DNA from: an uncultured Bacteroidales bacterium
GTDB taxonomy: Bacteria > Bacteroidota > Bacteroidia > Bacteroidales > UBA932
DNA length: 64,000 bases
NCBI GenBank assembly: GCA_900316955.1
Contig: ONEX01000012.1
Coordinates: 39,971 to 103,970, forward strand
Direction of reading: 5' to 3'
The notes under the pieces were generated by a model. It did no database searches and had not been told where the DNA came from. It saw nothing but the letters and a program-made list of their open reading frames with translations. Every line of letters begins with the position of its first letter. The stretch's first letter is position 1. Both the position numbers and the translations under genes were made by a program. Shown here one piece after another: positions 23,264-30,497 of the stretch.

Positions 23264-24652
23264 ATGAAAAAGACCTTCTTTCTACTCCTTGCCGTGAGCG
23301 CGCTTCTCGCCACCGCGTGCAAGACGAAAACTTCACCCGCCGTCTTGAAGACTGACGTTCCCGCGCGCCCGGCCGGCCAGGAGAATGTCATCGGCCTCAG
23401 GACCGAGCCCCTCGAGACCGTCCGCATCGGTGTCGTCGGCCTCGGCATGCGCGGCGGAGACGCCGTGGAACGCCTGACCTACGTTCCCGGCGCCGTCGTT
23501 ACCGCCCTCTGCGACGTCGTCCCCGAGCGCGTGGCCGAAAGCCAGGCCGTCCTCGCCAGGCGCGGCATGCCCGCCGCCAAGGAATACACCGGGGCGGAAG
23601 ACGCCTACAAGGCGCTCTGCCAGCAGGAGGACCTCGACCTCGTGTACATCTGCACGGACTGGAGCCACCACGTCCCCGTCGCCCTCTGCGCGATGGAGAA
23701 CGGCAAGCACGCCGCCGTGGAAGTCCCGGCGGCCGGCACCCTGGAGGACATCTGGGCCCTCATCAACACATCCGAGCGCACGCGCAAGCACTGCATCATG
23801 CTGGAGAACTGCTGCTACGACTTCTTCGAGCTGAGCACCCTGGCGATGGTCCAGGCCGGCGCCATCGGCGAGCCCATCCACGCGGAAGGCTCCTACCAGC
23901 ACAACCTGGATCCTTTCTGGAAGGCCTACTGGGACAACTGGCGCCTCAAGGAGAACCAGCAGCACCGCGGCGACCTGTATCCCACCCACGGCCTCGGCCC
24001 CGTGTGCCAGGTCCTCAACATCCACCGCGGCGACCGGATGAAGACCCTCGTGGCGATGGACACCGAGCCTTTCAACGGCGCGAAGATGTCCGAGAAACTG
24101 TACGGGAAGCCCGACGCGACCTTCGCCGCCGGCGACCAGACGACCACCCTCATCCGCACCGAGAAGGGCAAGACCATCCTCGTGGAGCACGACGTGATGA
24201 CCCCGCGCCCGTACAGCCGCATGTACCAGGTCGTGGGCACGGACGGCTATGCCGCCAAGTACCCGGTCTCGATGCTCTGTTTCCGCGAGTTCGAGGAAGG
24301 GCAGCCGGTGGACGCCCACACCGTGGGCACGGAGAAGGTTTACCGCGGCGCGGCGGCCGACGAGATGCTCGAGAAGTACCCGAGCCCGATCCTCACGCCC
24401 GAGCTCGTGGCCCTCGCCAAGGAAGTGGGCGGCCACGGCGGCATGGACTACATCATGGACTACCGGATGGTCTACTGCCTGCGCAACGGCCTGCCGCTGG
24501 ACATGGACGTGTACGACCTCGCCGAATGGTGCTGCGTCACCCCGCTCTCCCGGCTCTCCCTCGAGAACGGCAACATGCCGGTGGAAGTCCCCGACTTCAC
24601 CCGCGGCGCCTGGGACCAGCTGAAGGGCTTCTCCTACGCTTTCGCCGAATAA
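23264..24652 (+). CDS. GH109-type Gfo/Idh/MocA glycosidase, lipoprotein
   Basis: 462 residues starting at the ATG at 23264. Lipoprotein signal with Cys19 (LLATAC). Rossmann NAD-binding motif VVGLGMRG, then ICTDWSHH and the ...EVPAAG segment. The middle region DLYPTHGLGPVCQ and NIHRGDRM matches my memory of GH109 alpha-N-acetylgalactosaminidases, which cleave GalNAc through an NAD-dependent redox mechanism. The lipid anchor suggests action at the periplasmic face or surface on mucin-type or blood-group glycans. Next to it, convergent, lies a NahK-like amino-sugar kinase. Other Gfo/Idh/MocA oxidoreductases are the alternative. Confidence 0.82.
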   Translation: MKKTFFLLLAVSALLATACKTKTSPAVLKTDVPARPAGQENVIGLRTEPLETVRIGVVGLGMRGGDAVERLTYVPGAVVTALCDVVPERVAESQAVLARRGMPAAKEYTGAEDAYKALCQQEDLDLVYICTDWSHHVPVALCAMENGKHAAVEVPAAGTLEDIWALINTSERTRKHCIMLENCCYDFFELSTLAMVQAGAIGEPIHAEGSYQHNLDPFWKAYWDNWRLKENQQHRGDLYPTHGLGPVCQVLNIHRGDRMKTLVAMDTEPFNGAKMSEKLYGKPDATFAAGDQTTTLIRTEKGKTILVEHDVMTPRPYSRMYQVVGTDGYAAKYPVSMLCFREFEEGQPVDAHTVGTEKVYRGAAADEMLEKYPSPILTPELVALAKEVGGHGGMDYIMDYRMVYCLRNGLPLDMDVYDLAEWCCVTPLSRLSLENGNMPVEVPDFTRGAWDQLKGFSYAFAE

Positions 24653-24685
24653 CCGGCTTTCCAAGCCGCTGATTTTCAGCTTGTT

Positions 24686-24727
24686 AAACGGAGACTGGTG
24701 CACCGCGCGGTGCACCAGTCTCCGTTT
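24686..24727. terminator. 42-bp perfect palindrome between convergent genes (likely bidirectional terminator)
   Basis: Two 21-base arms with no mismatch and no spacer. Arms begin AAACGGAGACTGG and meet at CACCGC/GCGGTG. It is bounded by AAA and TTT, so either strand ends in a short T tract. It lies 34 bp past the GH109 stop and 18 bp past the NahK-like stop. Confidence 0.75.
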
Positions 24728-24744
24728 ATATGCCTGACAGACAG

Positions 24745-25833
24745 CTATTTAAGGCTGTCGATGTAGGCTTTCATCTGCGGCACCTTGGCGTAGGCCGCGT
24801 GGAAGAGAGCGACTTGATTCCGTGTACGGACCAGGTTATGGTCCGGATACTTGATCTTATAGTACGTGTCGCCGTTGATGTAGTCCGCGAAGAAGCGGAC
24901 GGCCTGCATGTACGGGAAGAGGCAGGCGGCGTACGGAAGGTTCTCCATCTCGACGGGGGTGAGGAACACCTTGGCGGACTCCACATAGCCCTTGGCGAAG
25001 GCCTCGAAGATGTCCATCTTGAAATCGACCTTCTCCACGGCAGGGTCGTCCTCGGCGACCGTGTTCGCGGCCGTGCGGAGGAAGTCGCCGAAATCGGAGA
25101 AGACGAAGGACGGCATCAGGGTGTCCAGGTCGATGACACAGAGGATGTTGCCATCCTTGTCGAACATCATGTTGTTCACCTTGGTGTCGCAGTGGCAGAT
25201 GCGCTTGGGAAGGACGCCTTCGCGATACAGGCGCTCCGCCTTGCACATTTCCTCCTCATAGGGCTTGAGGTCCGCGAGGATGGCCTGCACCTCGGGTTCC
25301 GCCATGCGGCCCACGGGATCGGCGGCCACCGCCTCGGCGAGCTGCCGGGCGCGGAGCTCCATGTTGTGGAAGTCCGGGATGGTCTCCCCCAGCGTGTCCG
25401 GGATGTCGGAAAGCATGGCCTCGAACTGGCCGAAAGCCTTGCCGGCGTAGTAGGAATACTCCGGATTCACGGTCTCGTAGGTGAAGGCGTCCTTGATGAA
25501 CACGGACACCCGCCAATAGGTTTCCCCGTCGGTCCAATAGGTCTTGCCCGTCTCCTTGCAGGGGATGAAGGTGAGGACTTTCCGATCGATGTCCGGGTCC
25601 CCGGCGAGCTTGCGGCGGATATGGGCCGTGGCGCAGTCGATGTTGTGCTGCAGGAGGTCCACATCCTTGAAGATCGCGTTGTTCACGCGCTGGAGGACGT
25701 AGTTGTCCGGGCCGTCGGTCTTGACGAGCAGGGTGTCGTTGATGAGGCCGTTGCCGAGGGGCTTGATCTCCCGGACTTCGCCTTTCACATCAAACCGGGC
25801 GACGATGGATTTGAGTTCTTCAAGGGATTTCAT
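24745..25833 (-). CDS. Phosphotransferase, N-acetylhexosamine 1-kinase (NahK)-like
   Basis: 362 residues, close to the length of NahK (about 359). APH-type kinase fold: GNGLINDTLLV glycine-rich loop near the N terminus, the catalytic HCDTKVNNMMF (HxDxxxxN) and the metal-binding VIDLDTLM. In the family these phosphorylate GlcNAc/GalNAc at C1. The gene follows a GH3 lipoprotein by 3 bp and faces a GH109 gene, so phosphorylation of released amino sugar fits. Substrate choice is not proven by sequence. Confidence 0.8.
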   Translation of the reverse strand: MKSLEELKSIVARFDVKGEVREIKPLGNGLINDTLLVKTDGPDNYVLQRVNNAIFKDVDLLQHNIDCATAHIRRKLAGDPDIDRKVLTFIPCKETGKTYWTDGETYWRVSVFIKDAFTYETVNPEYSYYAGKAFGQFEAMLSDIPDTLGETIPDFHNMELRARQLAEAVAADPVGRMAEPEVQAILADLKPYEEEMCKAERLYREGVLPKRICHCDTKVNNMMFDKDGNILCVIDLDTLMPSFVFSDFGDFLRTAANTVAEDDPAVEKVDFKMDIFEAFAKGYVESAKVFLTPVEMENLPYAACLFPYMQAVRFFADYINGDTYYKIKYPDHNLVRTRNQVALFHAAYAKVPQMKAYIDSLK

Positions 25834-25836
25834 GGC

Positions 25837-28167
25837 TTAGATGTTCGGGGTTTCCCAGACTTTGGTTTCGGTGCAACGGGCCATCACGCCGAGGCCGCCG
25901 CAGGAAAGGCGGAAGTCGCCGGCCTCCAGGCGCCACTTGCCGTCGGCGCCCACGAAGGCGAGCTCGTAGGCCGGGACCACGAAGGAGACGGTCTTGGTCT
26001 CGCCCGGCTCCAGGGCCACCTTCTCGAAGCCGCGGAGGCGCTTGACGTCCGGGATGAGGGAGGCGACGAGGTCGGAGCTGTACAGCAGGACGGCCTCCTT
26101 GCCGGCGCGGTTGCCGGTGTTGGTGACCTTGACGGAGACCTTCAGCTCATCGCCGGCCTTGAAGTCCGCCGGGCTCTCCAGCTTGAGGTCGCTGTAGGCG
26201 AAGCTCGTGTAGCTGAGGCCGTGGCCGAAGGCCCACTGGACGTCCATGATGGCGTCGTAGTTGTAGGCGCCGTCCATCACCTCGCGGTGCTCGGAGACCT
26301 TGTAGTCGTAGGTATGCAGGGAGTTGATGTACTTGGGATAGGTGAACGGGAGCTTGCCGGAGAAGTTCTCGTCGCCGGCGAGGAGGGCGGCCAGGGCGTC
26401 GCCGCCGTAGTTGGACGGCAGCATCACGTCCACGACGGCCTTCACGAGCGGCTCGATGTCGCCGATGATGCGCGGACGGCCCTCGTTCAGCACGAGGATG
26501 ACCGGCTTGCCGGTGGCGGCGAGCTTGCGCACGAGCTCCTTCTGGTTCTCGGAGAGGTTCAGGTCGTTCATGTTGCCGGGGGTCTCGCAGTAGGTGTTCT
26601 CGCCCACGCAGGCGACGATGACATCGGCCGTCCGGGCGGCTGCGACGGCCTTGGCGATGCCGGAGGCGTTCTCGCTCTGCCAGCTGCCGGAGGCGTTGTC
26701 ATACTCCACCCCGGGAACGTAGGTCACACTCTTGAACCGCTTCTGGATGGCCTCCAGGATGGTGTTGTACTGCGGGACGAAGGCGTCGCCCTCGCCCTGC
26801 CAGGTATAGGACCAGCCGCCGTTCAGGGTGCGGAGGCTGTTCGCGTTCGGGCCGGTCACCAGGATGCGCTCGGTGCCCTTCAGCGGCAGGATGCCCTCGT
26901 TCTTGAGGAGGACCTCGGACTCGACGGCGGCGTCATAGGACTGCTTCGCGAAGGCCTCGGAAGCATACTCCGGATACTCGTGCTCCCAGGTCGGGTTGTC
27001 GAACAGGCCCAGGCGGACCTTCAGGCGGATCACGCGGCGGGCGGCGTCATCGACGCGCTCCATCGGGATGCGGCCGTCCTTCACCAGGCCGATGATGACG
27101 TTGCAGCACTCGGGATCGTACGGGTCCATGATCATATCGATGCCGGCGTTGATGCCCATGGCCACGGCCTCGGCCTTGTCCGCCGCCACGTGGTCGCGGG
27201 TGTAGAGGTTGTCGATGTCGGCCCAGTCGGTCACCAGCATGCCGTCCCAGTTCAGCTGCTCCTTCACCCAGCCGGTGAGGAGGGTCTTGTTGGCGTGGGT
27301 GGGGATGCCGTTGATGGAGGCGGAATTGACCATCGCGGTCAGCGCGCCGGCCTGGAAGCACTCCTTGAACGGACGGAAATACTTCTCGCGGAGGTCGTTC
27401 TCGGCAATGTAGGCCGGGGTGCGGTCCTTGCCGGTGTGCGGCACGCCGTAGCCCATGAAATGCTTGATGCTCACGGCCACGTTTTCCAGGCCGATGTGGT
27501 TCGGGTCGGAACCCTGCAGGGCGATCGTCTCCACGCGGGCCATCTCGGCCTGCAGGTACGGATCCTCGCCCCAGCTCTCCCACTGGCGCGGCCAGCGCGG
27601 GTCACGGCCGAGGTCCATCACCGGGGAGAACACCCACGGACATTGGGCGGCGCGGGTCTCGTAGGCCATCGCGTGGCCCATCATCTGCGCGTAATCGCGG
27701 TTGAAGGTGGCTCCGAGGTTGATTTCCTGCGGGAAGAAGGTGCCGTCCGTGAGATAGGAGGCACCGTGGATCATGTCCAGGCCGTAGATGCAGGGGATGC
27801 CGATGTTCTTCATCGAGCTTTCCTGGATCTTGGAGATGTAGTCGGCCGTCTTCGCGCGGTCGAAGGAATGGCCCTGCAGCACGTTCAGGACGGAGCCGAC
27901 CTTGTACTTTCCGAAGAGGATGTCCATCTTCGCCGGGTCCACGTCGTCGCGGGTGTCGTTCGTGATGTAGTCGATGGTGATCTGGACCATCTGGCCCACC
28001 TTCTCCTCCAGGGTCATCCCCTTGAGGACTTGTTCGACTTTGGCCTCCACGGCGGCATCGGGTTCGATGGCGGGGAGGACGGCGGGGGCTTTTCCGCAGC
28101 AGGCGGCGACGGCCGCGGCGGCGAGGGCGAAGGCCGAGGCCTTCAGCAGGTTCTTGCAGAGATTCAT
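25837..28167 (-). CDS. GH3 glycosidase (BglX-like), lipoprotein
   Basis: 776 residues with a lipoprotein signal (Cys at 23-24 in AAACC; signal unusually Ala-rich). Catalytic Asp314 in LVTDWADID and KHFMGYG in the (alpha/beta)8 barrel; sandwich domain and C-terminal fibronectin-III-like domain present. The order and length match BglX-type beta-glucosidases. First gene of a two-gene unit with the NahK-like kinase (3-bp gap). Its promoter has both a TATCTTTG box and an upstream TTTG at the usual spacing. Confidence 0.9.
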   Translation of the reverse strand: MNLCKNLLKASAFALAAAAVAACCGKAPAVLPAIEPDAAVEAKVEQVLKGMTLEEKVGQMVQITIDYITNDTRDDVDPAKMDILFGKYKVGSVLNVLQGHSFDRAKTADYISKIQESSMKNIGIPCIYGLDMIHGASYLTDGTFFPQEINLGATFNRDYAQMMGHAMAYETRAAQCPWVFSPVMDLGRDPRWPRQWESWGEDPYLQAEMARVETIALQGSDPNHIGLENVAVSIKHFMGYGVPHTGKDRTPAYIAENDLREKYFRPFKECFQAGALTAMVNSASINGIPTHANKTLLTGWVKEQLNWDGMLVTDWADIDNLYTRDHVAADKAEAVAMGINAGIDMIMDPYDPECCNVIIGLVKDGRIPMERVDDAARRVIRLKVRLGLFDNPTWEHEYPEYASEAFAKQSYDAAVESEVLLKNEGILPLKGTERILVTGPNANSLRTLNGGWSYTWQGEGDAFVPQYNTILEAIQKRFKSVTYVPGVEYDNASGSWQSENASGIAKAVAAARTADVIVACVGENTYCETPGNMNDLNLSENQKELVRKLAATGKPVILVLNEGRPRIIGDIEPLVKAVVDVMLPSNYGGDALAALLAGDENFSGKLPFTYPKYINSLHTYDYKVSEHREVMDGAYNYDAIMDVQWAFGHGLSYTSFAYSDLKLESPADFKAGDELKVSVKVTNTGNRAGKEAVLLYSSDLVASLIPDVKRLRGFEKVALEPGETKTVSFVVPAYELAFVGADGKWRLEAGDFRLSCGGLGVMARCTETKVWETPNI

Positions 28168-28197
28168 CGTATCTTGGTTTCAGTTTTTTCGGATTCT

Positions 28198-28205
28198 CAA
28201 AGATA
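28198..28205 (-). promoter_or_regulatory. Promoter of the GH3-NahK unit, -7 box
   Basis: Minus strand TATCTTTG, 30 nt upstream of the ATG. A TTTG at 28225-28228 (minus) lies 19 nt farther upstream, the classical -33/-7 spacing in Bacteroides. Confidence 0.7.
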
Positions 28206-28236
28206 GGGATAATTTGCATTTCGTGCAAAAAGGGGC

Positions 28237-28244
28237 TACATTTG
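28237..28244 (+). promoter_or_regulatory. TAnnTTTG -7 box of the desulfidase gene
   Basis: TACATTTG, 24 nt before the ATG at 28269, divergent from the GH3 promoter. Confidence 0.6.
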
Positions 28245-28268
28245 TATCTGTTCCCCACCCTGGAGCCT

Positions 28269-29612
28269 ATGACTGACCGCCAAGCCGAACTCATCGAACT
28301 CATCCACAAGGAAGTGAAGCCCGCCCTGGGCTGTACCGAACCCATCGCCGTCGCCCTCGCCGTCGCGAAGGCCGTGGACATCATCTCCGAGAACTGCTCG
28401 CACTGCGGCGACTGCCCCCTCTGGCGGCAGACGGCCGATTTCCGCATCGCCGTGGAAGTGAGCGGCAACATCCTCAAGAACGGGATGGGCGTGGGCATCC
28501 CCGGGACCGGCATGGTGGGTCTGCCCATCGCGGCCGCGCTCGGCGCCGTGTGCGGCGACCCGGCCCGCGGGCTGGAGGTCCTCCAGGGCGTCACGGACGG
28601 CGCCGTCGCCCGCGCCAAGGAGCTCGTCGCCGGGAAGCGCGTCGCCATCTCCGTCGCCGATACGGACCACCTCCTGTACGTGAAGGCCACCGTGTCGATG
28701 GGCGAAGGCATCCAGGCGTCGGCGGAAGTCCATCCCCGCGCCTACGCCGTCATCGAGGACGACCACGACAAGATCGTGGAAACCAGCTTCGCGGACCGCA
28801 TCCTCATGAGCTCCGAATCCGGCGCGGCCGTCAAGGACCGCACCACGCTGGACTACAAGCTCTCCGTCCGGGAAATCTACGATTTCGCCTGCACGGCCGA
28901 TTTCGAGGACATCAAATTCATCCTGGACGACCGCACGCTGAATCTCGCCCTCGCGAAGGAGGGCCTGGACGGCGACTACGGCCTCCGCGTGGGCAAGGCC
29001 ATCCGCGAAAACCAGCTGGAAGTGTTCGGCGACGACCTGATGAGCTATGCCATGGGCATGACCGCTGCGGCGTCCGATGCTCGTATGGCCGGCTGCACGC
29101 TCCCCGCGATGAGCAACAGCGGCAGCGGCAACCAGGGCATCACCGTGTCGATGCCTATCATCGCCTACGCGCTCAAGTACGGCATCGCCGACGAACCCCT
29201 CGCCCGGGCGCTCATCCTGTCGAACCTCGTCGCCATCCATATCAAGGGATTCCTGGGCAAGCTCTCCGCCCTGTGCGGCTGCGTGGTGGCCTCCACCGGT
29301 TCCGCCTGCGGCATCGTCTATCTGCAGGGCGGCACCTACGAACAGGTGTGCGCCGCCATCAAGAACATGATCGGCAACATCACCGGGATGGTGTGCGACG
29401 GCGCCAAGGTCGGCTGTGCGATGAAGGTCGCCTCCGGCGTCTCCAGCGCTATCCAGTCCGCCGTCCTCGCCCTCCGTGGCACCTGCATCCCCTCCACCGA
29501 CGGCATCATCGAGGACGACATCGAAAAGACCGTCCGCAACCTCGGGACCATCGGCTCCGTCGGCATGCAGGCCACGGACAAGATGATCCTCGATATCATG
29601 CTGTGCAAATAG
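28269..29612 (+). CDS. cyuA: L-cysteine desulfidase / serine dehydratase-alpha family (CyuA, UPF0597)
   Basis: 447 residues. The start at 28269 is chosen as the first ATG downstream of the promoter. The N-terminal GCTEP (C22), a CSHCGDC cluster, NSGSGNQG and a C-terminal region rich in conserved cysteines (CGCVVASTGSACG, CDGAKVGCAMK) fit the [4Fe-4S] cysteine desulfidase/YhaM family. It breaks L-cysteine to pyruvate, ammonia and sulfide in the cytoplasm. The iron-sulfur cluster implies an anaerobe. Monocistronic; the downstream gap holds a short repeat. Confidence 0.88.
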   Translation: MTDRQAELIELIHKEVKPALGCTEPIAVALAVAKAVDIISENCSHCGDCPLWRQTADFRIAVEVSGNILKNGMGVGIPGTGMVGLPIAAALGAVCGDPARGLEVLQGVTDGAVARAKELVAGKRVAISVADTDHLLYVKATVSMGEGIQASAEVHPRAYAVIEDDHDKIVETSFADRILMSSESGAAVKDRTTLDYKLSVREIYDFACTADFEDIKFILDDRTLNLALAKEGLDGDYGLRVGKAIRENQLEVFGDDLMSYAMGMTAAASDARMAGCTLPAMSNSGSGNQGITVSMPIIAYALKYGIADEPLARALILSNLVAIHIKGFLGKLSALCGCVVASTGSACGIVYLQGGTYEQVCAAIKNMIGNITGMVCDGAKVGCAMKVASGVSSAIQSAVLALRGTCIPSTDGIIEDDIEKTVRNLGTIGSVGMQATDKMILDIMLCK

Positions 29613-29615
29613 GTC

Positions 29616-29648
29616 CTTCGTCGGTCTTCGACCTCCTCAGGATGACAG
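29616..29648. repeat. Short interspersed repeat of the CTTCGnC...TCAGGATGACA type
   Basis: Lies in the 36-bp gap between the convergent desulfidase and SDR genes. Related in style to the elements at 30474 and 34386: C/G-rich imperfect palindromes containing TTCG and ATGACA/TGTCAT ends. Confidence 0.5.
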
Positions 29649-30476
29649 TCAGAATTTGATCTTTCCGCCGAGGCGGAAGAGGGCGTCCCACCAGCGGGCG
29701 GGGAGAATCGCGTGCAGGAAGACGAGGGTGTGGGCGCCGAAGCCGACGCGGTAGCGGGCGCGCGGGCGGCGGCTGTTCACGGCCTTGGAGATGGCGCGGG
29801 CCACGACCGAGGGCTTCGAGAGAAGACGCATGGAATAGGCCTTGCGCATCGTTTCCGCCTCGCGGAGTCCCTCCGCCTCGTAGGGCGTTCCTTTCGAAGA
29901 TTCAGCCAGATGGTCGGCGGCGATGATGCCCCAGTCGGTCTGGATGCCGCCCGGTTCGATCATCAACACATCGATGCCGAAAGGCTTCAATTCCATCCGC
30001 AGGGCGTCACTCAGCGCTTCCACTGAATACTTGGACACATGGTACCACCCGCCGAAATAGAGGACGGTCTTTCCCGCGACGGAGGCGGTGTTCACGATGC
30101 GGCCGCTCCCCCGCTCCCGCATGGACGGAAGCACCAGCTGGCACAGGCGGGCGAGGCCGAACACGTTCACTTCCTGCTGTCGGCGGGCCTCCTCCATCGA
30201 CACGTTCTCAATGGCGCCGAAGTAGCCGTAGCCGGCATTGTTCACGAGGACGTCGATGCGACCTTCCGCCTCCAGGACCGTCCGGACACCCGCCTCCATG
30301 GAGGCTTCGTCCGTCACGTCCATCCGCAGCGGGACCACGCCGAGGGCCTTGAGCGGTTCCATCCGCTCCACGCGCCGGGCCGCCGCGTACACGCGGTGCC
30401 CCTGCCGCGCAAGCGACGCAGCGGCATCGAATCCGATGCCGCTGCTTGCGCCTGTGATCAAGATGACCTTTGTCAT
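29649..30476 (-). CDS. Short-chain dehydrogenase/reductase
   Basis: 275 residues. TGASSGIG nucleotide-binding motif (8-15), NNAG, catalytic S in NTASVAG, and YHVSK as the YxxxK pair. The classical SDR core is followed by a tail of about 40 residues ending in a hydrophobic/basic stretch. The substrate is unknown. The start codon lies inside a short interspersed repeat that fills the 20-bp gap to the upstream GH3 gene, so the repeat is part of its translation start region. Confidence 0.85.
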   Translation of the reverse strand: MTKVILITGASSGIGFDAAASLARQGHRVYAAARRVERMEPLKALGVVPLRMDVTDEASMEAGVRTVLEAEGRIDVLVNNAGYGYFGAIENVSMEEARRQQEVNVFGLARLCQLVLPSMRERGSGRIVNTASVAGKTVLYFGGWYHVSKYSVEALSDALRMELKPFGIDVLMIEPGGIQTDWGIIAADHLAESSKGTPYEAEGLREAETMRKAYSMRLLSKPSVVARAISKAVNSRRPRARYRVGFGAHTLVFLHAILPARWWDALFRLGGKIKF

Positions 30477-30497
30477 TTCGAGCGAAGTCGAGAAATC
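30474..30497. repeat. Short palindromic repeat overlapping the SDR start codon
   Basis: Imperfect palindrome CATTTCGAGCG...CGAGAAATC. Its left edge contains the SDR start codon and its right edge touches the GH3 stop codon. Confidence 0.6.

Noticed and set aside
23264-28167. The glycosidase cluster as a classical polysaccharide utilisation locus
   Set aside because: There is no SusC/SusD pair and no hybrid two-component or ECF regulator in the block.
24730-28206. A 1158-codon open frame on the plus strand
   Set aside because: It is antisense to the NahK-like and GH3 genes, has low-complexity His/Val/Gly/Asp composition, and is the usual shadow frame in GC-rich DNA.
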